A DNA stretch of 64,000 bases from Candidatus Phosphoribacter hodrii (lineage in GTDB: Bacteria; Actinomycetota; Actinomycetes; Actinomycetales; Dermatophilaceae). Numbering within the stretch: the first letter of the stretch is position 1; the number at the start of each line of letters is the position of its first letter. Positions 26,615 through 36,942 of this stretch are shown here, piece by piece. The translations under genes were made by a program, and so were the position numbers. The stretch covers positions 62,001 to 126,000 of the forward strand of contig JADJIB010000010.1 of the NCBI GenBank assembly GCA_016707175.1. The letters run 5' to 3'. The notes under the pieces were generated by a model. The model did not search any database, was not told where the DNA came from, and was given only the letters and a program-made list of their open reading frames with translations.

Positions 26615-27013
26615 ATGTCTGACGAGGGCAGCCCGGGTCGTTCCGAGTCGAGCACATGGAGCCGGCTCATGGGTCGGCTGACCAAGTCGTCGGCCGAGTT
26701 GCAGGCTGACGAGCTCCACGACGCCAGCCTTCGCCTGGGAGCGACCCCCATCTCAGCGTTGGTCCCTCGGCAGCGGGTGACCGTGAGCGGCGAGGTTCGC
26801 TCAGTGGCGCTGCGGCCTCAGGTGCAGGTCCCGGCCCTGGTCGCAGAGGTCTTCGACGGAACGGGCACGCTCATCCTTGTCTGGCTCGGTCGTCGGGCAG
26901 TGGCGGGGATCGTCCCCGGGGTCATGCTGCGGATCCACGGAAGGGTCACTGACCTGCGCGCCGGGCCGACGATCTACAACCCCGCCTACGAGATCCTGCC
27001 GCAGCATGGCTGA
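26615..27013 (+). CDS. OB-fold nucleic-acid-binding-like protein
   Basis: 132 residues, ATG 26615. The segment from about residue 50 (RQRVTVSGEVRSVAL) to 125 has the strand pattern of an OB fold like the RecG wedge domain, with VAEVFDGTGTLILVWLGR and MLRIHGRVTDL. It probably binds DNA or RNA, but a partner is not known. It is part of the DUF3710-OB-DUF3159 operon, and its end overlaps the next start by 8 bases. Confidence 0.8.
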   Translation: MSDEGSPGRSESSTWSRLMGRLTKSSAELQADELHDASLRLGATPISALVPRQRVTVSGEVRSVALRPQVQVPALVAEVFDGTGTLILVWLGRRAVAGIVPGVMLRIHGRVTDLRAGPTIYNPAYEILPQHG

Positions 27014-27836
27014 TCAGACCGATGCGGGTCGTCCGGCCGCCCAGGAGTCGTTCGTCACCGTCGAAGAGGTGTTGCGGGCCCGCCTCGGGACCGTGTTCGG
27101 AGGCTGGCGCGGCGCCGTCGAGTCGGCCGTGCCGACCGTCCTCTTCGTCGTCGTATGGAACGTCACCAGCGACATCCCCCTCGCTGCCCTGTCGGCCCTC
27201 GCAGCGGCCGTCGTCATCGCCGGGATCCGCCTGGCCCAGGGTCAGACGTTGCGCTATGTCGGGTGGGCGGTGATCGCTGTCGTCATTTCGGGAGTGGTGG
27301 CCACGCGCACCGGGCGGGCCCAGGATGCCTTCTTGCCGGGGATGCTCCAGACCGGGTTCTCCCTGCTGGTCTTCACCATCTCCAACCTCGTGCGCTGGCC
27401 GGTCATCGGCTTCCTCATCGCGGCGGGCGACCCGGAGCTCATGCAGACCAGTGCCCGGGTCCGGTTCGCCGGTTCCCGCGAGGGACGGGCCGCGATGGCC
27501 CGGATGGCCGATGAGCAGCGGGCCGCGGCGGAGCAGGCCGCCGAGGCCGACGCGCAGGCCATGAGCCACGCGTTCACGTCCTGGCGCCGTCACGACGGGA
27601 TCGTCAAGGTGGCCAGCCGGCTCGGCTGGGTGCTCGTGGGGCTGGCCGTGCTGCGCCTCTCGATCCAGATCCCGCTCTATCTGCAGGGTGCGGTGGAAGC
27701 GCTCGGGGTGGCCAAACTCGTGCTCGGCTGGCCGGCATACCTGCTGGCGGTAGGGGCGGGAGCGCTCCTGCTGCTGCGTGGACACACTCCGCTGGACGCC
27801 CCCAGCAGCGCAGCGGCGGACGCCACCGACGACTGA
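27006..27836 (+). CDS. DUF3159 integral membrane protein
   Basis: 276 residues from ATG 27006, overlapping the OB-fold gene. Five to six transmembrane helices form two groups (about residues 40-120 and 200-265) around a cytoplasmic Ala/Glu/Gln-rich stretch. It matches DUF3159, an actinobacterial membrane family of unknown function conserved between the OB-fold gene and the TrkA pair. It converges on the TrkA genes across a 45-base gap. Confidence 0.82.
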   Translation: MADQTDAGRPAAQESFVTVEEVLRARLGTVFGGWRGAVESAVPTVLFVVVWNVTSDIPLAALSALAAAVVIAGIRLAQGQTLRYVGWAVIAVVISGVVATRTGRAQDAFLPGMLQTGFSLLVFTISNLVRWPVIGFLIAAGDPELMQTSARVRFAGSREGRAAMARMADEQRAAAEQAAEADAQAMSHAFTSWRRHDGIVKVASRLGWVLVGLAVLRLSIQIPLYLQGAVEALGVAKLVLGWPAYLLAVGAGALLLLRGHTPLDAPSSAAADATDD

Positions 27837-27881
27837 GCCGCGTGCGGCGAGGTCCTTCCCTCGACCGTGCGGCGGGTGTCG

Positions 27882-28580
27882 TCACTCGTCGTCGTCGTCC
27901 TCATCCTTGCCGCGCGGCAGGTGGCCGGGGGAGAGCAGGTTCTCGAGGTTGTCTTCCATGGTGCGCGCCGCGATGAACAGCAGTTCATCTTGCGGCTCGA
28001 GCGCATCGTCGCGGCTGGGCGCGATGGGCCGACCCTCCCGGATGATGCCCACGAGAACGGTGTCCTCGGGCCAGGGGATGTCGCCCACCCGCGCGCCGGC
28101 GTAGGGGCTGGTCGGCGGCAAGGTCATCTCGACCATGGCCGACTTGGCCTGGCGGAACTCGAACACCCGCACGAGGTCACCGATGCTGACGGCCTCCTCG
28201 ACGAGCGCGGTCATCAGACGAGGGGTCGACACGGCGACGTCCACGCCCCAGGCCTCATCGAACATCCACTCGTTCCGGGGATTGTTGACGCGGGCGACGG
28301 TCCGGGGGACGCCGAACTCCGTCTTGGCCAGCAGCGAGACGACGAGGTTGGCCTTGTCGTCACCGGTTGCGGCGACGACGACGTCACAGGCCTCCAGGTG
28401 GGCTTCCTCGAGGGCAGAGATCTCACAGGCGTCGGCGAGCAGCCAGGTGGCGTCGGGGACGCGGGAGGCCACGACATCGTCGGCGTCACGGTCGATGAGC
28501 AACACCTGATGGCCGTTGTGCAGGAGCTCGCGAGCGATGGATCGCCCGACGCTGCCGGCTCCGACGATGGCGACGCGCAT
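27882..28580 (-). CDS. TrkA-type potassium-uptake regulator (CeoC-like)
   Basis: 232 residues. An N-terminal Rossmann RCK-N domain with the dinucleotide motif GAGSVGRSIA is followed by an RCK-C (TrkA-C) domain (AKSAMVEMTLPP... to about 215) and a strongly acidic tail (GKDEDDDDE). Such proteins gate K+ transport by binding NAD(H) or ATP. The paired genes correspond to ceoC and ceoB in mycobacteria. No Trk membrane subunit is in the window; the neighbouring APC permease may be the partner. Confidence 0.87.
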   Translation of the reverse strand: MRVAIVGAGSVGRSIARELLHNGHQVLLIDRDADDVVASRVPDATWLLADACEISALEEAHLEACDVVVAATGDDKANLVVSLLAKTEFGVPRTVARVNNPRNEWMFDEAWGVDVAVSTPRLMTALVEEAVSIGDLVRVFEFRQAKSAMVEMTLPPTSPYAGARVGDIPWPEDTVLVGIIREGRPIAPSRDDALEPQDELLFIAARTMEDNLENLLSPGHLPRGKDEDDDDE

Positions 28581-28616
28581 GGGATGTCCTTGGCTGGGCT
28601 GGAGATGGCGGGGTGG

Positions 28617-29279
28617 TTATTCGTGCGGCGGGCGCGCGGCGAAGACGCGCTCCAACCGGTCGAGCTCGGTCGCGGGCGCGCAGACGTGCATGAGATCGCC
28701 GTCCTGCAAGACCGTGTCGGCGTCCGGCACCATGCCTTCGCCGAGCCGGGTGAGGAAGGCGACCCGCGTCGAGGCCAGCCGTTCGATCGTCGTGACGCGA
28801 CGACCGACCCAGGCCGCGGCCACGGGGACCTCGGCGAGGACCACCTGGCCGCTGGGGTCGGTGAACGCAGGCACCGAGCCGGTCGGCAGCAGGCGGTGGA
28901 TGATCTGATCGGCCGTCCAGCGCACCGTCGCGACGGTCGGGATGCCGAGGCGCTGATAGACCGCGGCGCGGCGCGGGTCATAGATGCGCGCGGCGACGTG
29001 CTCGACCCCGAAGGTCTCGCGGGCGACCCGGGCGGCCAGGATGTTGGAGTTGTCACCGCTGGAGACCGCCGCGAAGGCATATGCCTCTCGAATCCCGGCC
29101 GCCACGAGAACTCCGCGGTCGAAGCCCATGCCGGTGATGGTCCGCCCCTCGAACGAACTGCCCAGCCGCCGGAACGAGGTGGGGTCCATGTCGATGACGG
29201 CGACGTCGTGTCCGAGGTCGGACAGACTCCGCGCGAGGGTCGCACCTACGCGCCCGCAGCCCATGATGACGAAGTGCAC
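28617..29279 (-). CDS. TrkA-type potassium-uptake regulator (CeoB-like)
   Basis: 220 residues. An RCK-N Rossmann domain (VIMGCGRVGATLA) and an RCK-C domain (QVVLAEVPVAAAWVG). It is the first gene of the pair, and the second starts 36 bases after its stop. The gene is divergent from the APC permease with only 79 bases between the start codons, so both are driven from a very compact region that also holds an inverted pair of the dispersed 8-mer. Confidence 0.87.
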   Translation of the reverse strand: MHFVIMGCGRVGATLARSLSDLGHDVAVIDMDPTSFRRLGSSFEGRTITGMGFDRGVLVAAGIREAYAFAAVSSGDNSNILAARVARETFGVEHVAARIYDPRRAAVYQRLGIPTVATVRWTADQIIHRLLPTGSVPAFTDPSGQVVLAEVPVAAAWVGRRVTTIERLASTRVAFLTRLGEGMVPDADTVLQDGDLMHVCAPATELDRLERVFAARPPHE

Positions 29280-29335
29280 GCTCCGACGCTACACCGGCGG
29301 TAACGCGCATCTCACACCGGCGACGACGGTGCGCA

Positions 29336-29358
29336 GGTATGCCGCGCAACGGCATACC
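29336..29358. repeat. inverted 8-mer pair abutting the APC permease start codon
   Basis: GGTATGCCG (29336-29344), loop CGCAA, then CGGCATACC (29350-29358): a perfect 9-base stem whose last base touches the ATG at 29359. No Shine-Dalgarno sequence is seen between. The hairpin could limit ribosome access or be a docking site unrelated to expression. Confidence 0.8.
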
Positions 29359-31380
29359 ATGCGATTTGTGCCTGCTCTCGGCCAAGTAGCCAAGCGGATC
29401 CTCGTCGGTCGTGCCATGCGCAGCGATCGGCTCGGGGAGACCCTCCTGCCCAAGAAGCTCGCCCTGCCGATCTTCGCCAGTGACGCCCTGTCGTCGGTAG
29501 CCTATGCCCCCGACGAGATCCTCATCATGTTGGGGTTGGCTGGCGGTGCCTTCGCCGCCATGCACTCGTGGCAGATCACGCTCGGTGTCATCTTCGTCAT
29601 GGTCATCGTCGTGGCGTCCTACCGCCAGAACGTCCATGCCTACCCGTCCGGTGGCGGCGACTACGAGGTGGCGACGGAGAACCTCGGCCCCAAGGCCGGG
29701 CTGACCGTCGCCTCGGCCCTGCTGGTCGACTACGTCCTCACGGTCGCGGTGTCGATCTCGTCCGGCGTCCAAAACGCGAGGGCGGCCCTTCCCTTTATCT
29801 CCGGGCATGAGGTCGTCATCGCAGTGGGGCTCATCGTGCTCCTCATGGCGATGAACTTGCGCGGAGTTCGCGAATCGGGGAAGGCCTTCGCGATTCCTGT
29901 CTACGCCTTCATGTTTGGCATCATCGGCATGGGTGTGTGGGGGTTCATCAAGGGGTTGACCGGCACCTTGGGCCAGGCCCCGAGCGCCGGCCTCGAACTC
30001 GTCGCCGAGCCAGGGCACGACGCGGTGGGGCTGGCCGCCATGTTCCTGCTGCTGCGGGCCTTCTCCTCTGGGTGCGCCGCGCTCACCGGGGTGGAGGCGA
30101 TCTCCAACGGGGTCCCTGCCTTCAAGAAGCCCAAGAGCGCCAATGCGGCGGCGACCCTGCTGCTCATGGGTGTCATCTCGGTCACCATGCTTGCGTCGAT
30201 CATCGCGCTGAGCCGGATGACCGGGGTGCAGATGGCCGACAGCAGTGCGGTGGGTGAGGTCCTGCTGCGCGACGGTGTGCCGGTCGGTGATACCTACGTC
30301 CAGGACACCGTCATCGGCCAGTTGGCCAAGACGGTCTTCTCCGACTTCCCGATCGGGCTCTACTTCGTCACGGCCGTCACCGGGATCATCCTCGTCCTCG
30401 CGGCTAACACGGCGTTCAACGGCTTCCCGGTGCTGGGCTCGATCCTCGCGAAGGACGGCTTCCTGCCGCGGCAGTTGCAGTCGCGCGGTGACCGGCTGGC
30501 CTTCTCCAACGGCATTGCGATCCTCGCCGCGGCCGCAATCTTCCTCGTCATCGCCTACAACGCCGACGTCACCCAGCTCATCCAGCTCTACATCGTCGGC
30601 GTCTTCGTGTCGTTCTCAATGAGCCAGACGGGCATGATCCGGCACTGGAACCGGCTGCTCAAGGAGGAGACCGACCCCAAGGCCCGGTCGAAGATGTTCC
30701 GGGCCCGGATCATCAACGCGGTCGGCGCCGCCATGTCGATCACCGTGCTGCTCGTCGTGCTGGTCACGAAGTTCCAGGCCGGCGCGAAGTACGCCATCCT
30801 CGCGATGGCCGTCCTCTACGTCATGATGTTGGCGATCAACCGCCACTACCGGCACGTGAGCCAGGAGTTGGCCCTGCGCGATGACCTGCGCGAGGCGATC
30901 CTGCCCAGCCGGGTGCACGCGCTGGTCCTGGTCTCCAAGCTGCACAAGCCGGCCATGCGGGCCATCGCCTATGCCCGCGCGACCCGTCCCTCGGTCCTGG
31001 AGGCGCTCACCGTCGAAGTCGACCCGGAGGAGACCGCGGCGTTGGGTCGCGAGTGGATCGCTCGTGACGTCCCGGTGACCCTCAAGATCGTCGCGTCTCC
31101 CTACCGCGAGATCACCCGGCCGATCATCGACTACGTCAAGTCGCTACGCACCGACAACCCCCGGGACGTCGTCATCGTCTACGTGCCGGAATACGTCGTC
31201 GGCCACTGGTGGGAGCAACTCCTGCACAACCAGAGTGCGCTGCGTCTGCGGGTGCGTCTGCACTTCATCCCTGGGGTCATGGTCGCCAGCGTGCCCTGGC
31301 AGTTGCGCTCGTCCGAGGGGCAGTCGGACGACTGGGACGACCGCTCGGTCCCTGGCCGCGCCGGCAACATCGCCCCGTGA
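29359..31380 (+). CDS. APC superfamily permease
   Basis: 673 residues from ATG 29359 (a GTG at 29368 is the alternative). Twelve or so transmembrane helices occupy residues about 40-495, starting with the APC landmark FASDALSSVAYAPDEIL, then GGGDYEVA and GVEAISNGVPAFKKPK. A cytoplasmic C-terminal domain of about 170 residues follows. This family (Rv2690c-like) is annotated as amino-acid permease, and KUP/KimA-like potassium transporters also belong to it; the adjacent TrkA regulators make K+ transport plausible here. Translation is coupled to the methyltransferase by a GTGA overlap. Confidence 0.87.
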   Translation: MRFVPALGQVAKRILVGRAMRSDRLGETLLPKKLALPIFASDALSSVAYAPDEILIMLGLAGGAFAAMHSWQITLGVIFVMVIVVASYRQNVHAYPSGGGDYEVATENLGPKAGLTVASALLVDYVLTVAVSISSGVQNARAALPFISGHEVVIAVGLIVLLMAMNLRGVRESGKAFAIPVYAFMFGIIGMGVWGFIKGLTGTLGQAPSAGLELVAEPGHDAVGLAAMFLLLRAFSSGCAALTGVEAISNGVPAFKKPKSANAAATLLLMGVISVTMLASIIALSRMTGVQMADSSAVGEVLLRDGVPVGDTYVQDTVIGQLAKTVFSDFPIGLYFVTAVTGIILVLAANTAFNGFPVLGSILAKDGFLPRQLQSRGDRLAFSNGIAILAAAAIFLVIAYNADVTQLIQLYIVGVFVSFSMSQTGMIRHWNRLLKEETDPKARSKMFRARIINAVGAAMSITVLLVVLVTKFQAGAKYAILAMAVLYVMMLAINRHYRHVSQELALRDDLREAILPSRVHALVLVSKLHKPAMRAIAYARATRPSVLEALTVEVDPEETAALGREWIARDVPVTLKIVASPYREITRPIIDYVKSLRTDNPRDVVIVYVPEYVVGHWWEQLLHNQSALRLRVRLHFIPGVMVASVPWQLRSSEGQSDDWDDRSVPGRAGNIAP

Positions 31381-32660
31381 GCCCCGTCTCCCGTTCGTCC
31401 GGCCGACAGCGCCGGTATGCCGGTCCGCGCAAGCCCGCGGGTCCCCGCGGAGAGTCGCTCGTCGGCGAGGTCTTCGAGGTCGAGGTCGGGCCGGTCGCCC
31501 ATGGTGGCTTCTGCGTCGCCCGGCACGACGGCCGCGTCGTCTTTGTGCGGCATACCTTGCCGGGGGAGCGAGTGCGCGCGAAGGTGACCGAAGGAGGCAG
31601 CGAGGACCGCTTCCTGCGGGCTGACGCCGTCGAGGTCCTCTCCCCGTCGGCGGACCGTGTGGATCCGGTATGCCGCCACGCCGGCCCGGGCGGGTGCGGC
31701 GGATGCGACTGGCAGCACGTCGACCTGGCCGCCCAGCGCCGGCTCAAAGGTGCAGTCGTGGCTGAACAACTGCGGCGGCTCGCCGGCATCGACCGCTCGG
31801 TCGAGGTGCTGCCGGTGCCTGGTGACGAGGGCGGGTTCGGCTGGCGCACGAGGGTGGAGTTCGCGGTCGACCGCGCCGGGCGGGCGGGGCTGCGACCGAC
31901 CCGCTCGCATGCGGTCATCCCGATCGTGCAGTGCCCGATTGCCGACCCGCGGGTGCTGGCGAGCGGGGTGCTCGCGGACGACTGGTCCGGTGCGAAGGCG
32001 GTCGACGTCGTCGCGCCCTCAGGTGGAGGAGCCGTGGTCGTCGTGCCGATTCCGGCTGCTGCCGGCAGCGTTCCCGAGATCCGCGAACGAGTCGAATCCG
32101 CCTCGTGGACAGGTGAGTTCGACGTCTCGGCGCGTGGCTTCTGGCAGGTGCACCAGGGCGCGGCAGCCACCTTCGTCGACCGGGTCCTCGCCGAGCTCGA
32201 CCCGCGCCCGGGGGAGCGGGTGCTCGACCTGTATGCCGGTGTCGGCCTGTTCGCTGTGCCGCTGGCCGATGCGGTGGGCCCGGGCGGTGCGGTGCTGGCC
32301 GTCGAGGGGGATGTCCTCGCCTGCGAGTTGGCCGTGCGTAATGCAGGCAACCGCACCTGGATTGAGGTCGTCCCTGACCGGGTTGAGGAGGTGCTGGCCT
32401 CAACGTCGCCGGACACGTGGTCCAGCGCCGATCTGGTCGTCCTCGACCCACCTCGGACGGGGGCCGGGCGCGCGGTCATCGAGGCCGTTGCTCGGTTGCA
32501 GCCGCGGGCCGTCGCCTATGTCGCCTGTGATCCGGCCGCCCTGGCTCGAGATCTGGGCTATGCGCGCGAGGCCGGCTACGTGTTGGGTGGGCTCACGGCA
32601 TACGACGCCTTCCCGATGACCCACCACGTGGAGTGCATCGCCGTGCTGAAGCCAACCTGA
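31377..32660 (+). CDS. class I SAM-dependent RNA methyltransferase, TrmA/RumA family
   Basis: 427 residues from GTG 31377, overlapping the permease stop (GTGA). An N-terminal TRAM domain (SLVGEVFEVEVGPVAHGGFCVARHDG) is followed by a 4Fe-4S cysteine set (VCRHAGPGGCGGCDW and the later QCPI), the SAM-binding VLDLYAGVGLFAVPLA, and the catalytic DPPRTGAG and YVACDPAALARDL with the nucleophilic Cys. It should make 5-methyluridine in rRNA or tRNA. The gene pair permease-methyltransferase is conserved in actinobacteria. One copy of the dispersed 8-mer encodes Val-Cys-Arg at the first cluster cysteine. Confidence 0.88.
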   Translation: MSPVSRSSGRQRRYAGPRKPAGPRGESLVGEVFEVEVGPVAHGGFCVARHDGRVVFVRHTLPGERVRAKVTEGGSEDRFLRADAVEVLSPSADRVDPVCRHAGPGGCGGCDWQHVDLAAQRRLKGAVVAEQLRRLAGIDRSVEVLPVPGDEGGFGWRTRVEFAVDRAGRAGLRPTRSHAVIPIVQCPIADPRVLASGVLADDWSGAKAVDVVAPSGGGAVVVVPIPAAAGSVPEIRERVESASWTGEFDVSARGFWQVHQGAAATFVDRVLAELDPRPGERVLDLYAGVGLFAVPLADAVGPGGAVLAVEGDVLACELAVRNAGNRTWIEVVPDRVEEVLASTSPDTWSSADLVVLDPPRTGAGRAVIEAVARLQPRAVAYVACDPAALARDLGYAREAGYVLGGLTAYDAFPMTHHVECIAVLKPT

Positions 32661-32709
32661 TCCGACCTGCGGTGCGTCCGCGCAGCGTGCGAACCAGCAC
32701 CCGTCCGTG

Positions 32710-33138
32710 TCAGAGGCCGAAAAGGGTCAGGAGTTCGCGCGGTGTGAGGACTTCAATGCCGAGATTCTTGGCCGCATGCAGGTCGTCGTCGCCGCTGGTG
32801 AGGGCGTCCGCTGCCGTGCCGAGCGCAAGTGCGACGAGGTAGTCGTCCTTCGGGTCGCGTGTGACCGATGGGGGATTGGCGATGTCTGCGTGCCACTCGC
32901 CGAGCTGGCGAATCAGATCCTCGAACGCGGCACCTGCCCCCGGCTTGACGTACCGCGACAGTTTCGGCCGAGCGAGCACGTACACGACCTCATCCACCAG
33001 ATGTTGGGTCACGACCGGAACGAGCGTTCCTTCGTCGATCAATCGGATGATGAGGCCGAGGGCACCGTTGGGCGTGATCGTGGCCGAGATGAACACATTG
33101 GGGTCGATGACGACCCGACGCGGTGGAGCACCGCTCAC
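32710..33138 (-). CDS. PIN-domain toxin, alternative internal start
   Basis: From the GTG at 33138 the frame gives 142 residues (VSGAPPRRVVIDPN...), the usual length of stand-alone PIN_3 toxins. PIN toxins are Mg2+-dependent ribonucleases that cut RNA and are held inactive by the cognate antitoxin. The GTG would overlap the ancestral antitoxin stop as GTGA. Whether this start is still used in the present fused arrangement cannot be seen from sequence. Confidence 0.5.
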   Translation of the reverse strand: MSGAPPRRVVIDPNVFISATITPNGALGLIIRLIDEGTLVPVVTQHLVDEVVYVLARPKLSRYVKPGAGAAFEDLIRQLGEWHADIANPPSVTRDPKDDYLVALALGTAADALTSGDDDLHAAKNLGIEVLTPRELLTLFGL

Positions 33139-33378
33139 GCGGTAGCGCGCTCGGCCCGGGAGGCGGCGAGCTCGGCCTTTCGCGAGAGCCATCGCGTCCT
33201 CCTCCGAGATTTCCTCGCCGGTCCGGTAGGCAGCCAGCGTCTGGGCCAAGCGACCGCCACCGAGCCCGCGGCGAATGGCAGCAGCCAGCACCTCGCTGCG
33301 TGACCTGCCCGACTCGGCCGCCTGGGCGTCGAGCAACTCGATCAGGTCGTCGTCGACGTTGACCGGAAGAACTGTCAT
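32710..33378 (-). CDS. ribbon-helix-helix antitoxin and PIN toxin read as one fused frame
   Basis: 222 residues, ATG at 33378 with GGAGG 6-7 bases upstream. Residues 1-45 form a ribbon-helix-helix DNA-binding domain (LPVNVDDDLIELLDAQAAESGRSRSEV is split around it). Residues 88-222 form a PIN ribonuclease domain with its acidic residues kept (IDPNVFISA, VDEVV, DPKDDY, SGDDDL). These families are normally two genes. Removing one A from the AAA run at 33178-33180 restores a typical antitoxin tail (AELAASRAERATA) ending in a TGA that overlaps an internal GTG for the toxin. The fusion is therefore best explained by a one-base insertion, natural or a sequencing error. Confidence 0.82.
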   Translation of the reverse strand: MTVLPVNVDDDLIELLDAQAAESGRSRSEVLAAAIRRGLGGGRLAQTLAAYRTGEEISEEDAMALAKGRARRLPGRARYRVSGAPPRRVVIDPNVFISATITPNGALGLIIRLIDEGTLVPVVTQHLVDEVVYVLARPKLSRYVKPGAGAAFEDLIRQLGEWHADIANPPSVTRDPKDDYLVALALGTAADALTSGDDDLHAAKNLGIEVLTPRELLTLFGL

Positions 33379-33519
33379 CGGGCACCTCCTAGGGCTGGTG
33401 TCAACAGGTGGGTGCCTAGTCTACGCGGGCGGTACCGACAGGGCGGAGCCTGCGCTTGGAGGGTGTTGCTGTTCTGCAGGCGGACAGGTAGTGCAGGATC
33501 GTAGGTGGACGTGCTAATT

Positions 33520-33537
33520 TATCTTGACGTCAAGATA
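33520..33537. promoter_or_regulatory. 18-bp perfect palindrome in aconitase promoter
   Basis: TATCTTGACGTCAAGATA ends 23 bases before the acn GTG and is AT-rich compared with its surroundings. TAATTT at 33515 may be the -10 box, placing the palindrome over the transcription start. Its length and symmetry fit a TetR- or MarR-type dimer. Actinobacterial acn genes are known to be controlled by TetR-family AcnR, but I cannot say that this is its site. Confidence 0.75.
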
Positions 33538-33560
33538 TGTGAACCAGGAAGGGAGCCGAC

Positions 33561-36233
<2,673 letters not shown>

Positions 36234-36272
36234 CCCCACTCGCGCCTCACCCGCGCGTGACCCATGCGCATC

Positions 36273-36311
36273 CGGTATGCCGCCCGCTCACCTTGAGCGG
36301 GCGGCATACCG
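36273..36311 (+). terminator. acn terminator built from an inverted pair of the dispersed 8-mer
   Basis: GGTATGCCGCCCGCTC (36274-36289) pairs perfectly with 36295-36310 around the loop ACCTT, and one more C-G pair closes the base. It begins 40 bases after the acn stop. There is no T-run. The outer half of each arm is the 8-mer, as in Neisseria and Haemophilus uptake-sequence terminators. Confidence 0.8.
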
Positions 36312-36360
36312 CTGTCGGGGGTGGGGACACCTGTCGGAGGTTGGGGGCACACTGAGTGCC

Positions 36361-36729
36361 GTGAGTGTGAACGTTCCGCCGGGCTGGCCCCCGGGTGTGC
36401 CGCCCGCCGGGGCTCCCGGCTGGGTCGAGCGTGCCGTCGGTTGGCTCCTGGACCACTGCCCGGCCGAGTTCCGTCGGTATGCCGGCCTGCGCAAGAACCC
36501 GCTCGCCCTCGCCTGGCTGGCCCAACGTCACCTGGAAGGCGAGATCGCGGTGCTGCGCCAGGCCTACCGGGACGTGCGCGTCGAGGTCGGCCCGCACGTG
36601 ACGCCGGAGGCCCTGGCCGAGATCCTCATTGCGCTCGAGGCCGAAGGGCTGCGGCTGGTGGCCGACCGGCGCAGCGCCGAGTTGCTGCATGAGGCCCTGG
36701 CCGGGAAGGTCTTCGTCCCTCGGCTGTGA
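36361..36729 (+). CDS. conserved hypothetical protein
   Basis: 122 residues from GTG 36361. I do not recognise a named family. It is soluble, with a Pro/Gly-rich start (PPGWPPGVPPAGAPGW), then helices: ERAVGWLLDHCPAEFRRYAGLRKNPLALAWLAQRHLEG and a second helical half (PEALAEILIALEAEGLRLVADRR is broken by short loops). A short inverted repeat GGCAC-ACTGA-GTGCC (36346-36360) directly precedes the start and leaves no Shine-Dalgarno sequence, so translation may be leaderless. It lies between acn and dxs. Confidence 0.6.
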   Translation: MSVNVPPGWPPGVPPAGAPGWVERAVGWLLDHCPAEFRRYAGLRKNPLALAWLAQRHLEGEIAVLRQAYRDVRVEVGPHVTPEALAEILIALEAEGLRLVADRRSAELLHEALAGKVFVPRL

Positions 36730-36942
36730 GCGACGGCCAGCGTGGATGAGGGTGGTGTCACTTGGATGAGGTTCTCGGGGTAGACAGGCGTCACCACTCT
36801 CATACAAGCGGCGGAGCAAGGGGCCGGGGCCTCCGGAATAGCTGATGTCCGGGCGCAGCCTTGGCCACGTCGCCACTGCTGATCCGGTCGCCAGGGCGTG
36901 AACTAGACTTGACCGACCCCGAACGCTGGAAGGACGCCCTTC
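36730..36942 (+). promoter_or_regulatory. gap before dxs with probable promoter
   Basis: A 213-base stretch without a gene. TAGACT at 36904-36909 is a reasonable -10 box about 35 bases before the dxs GTG; I cannot place a clear -35. GGTGGTGTCAC (about 36751) and GTCACCAC (about 36789) form a loose inverted repeat of unknown role. Confidence 0.35.
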
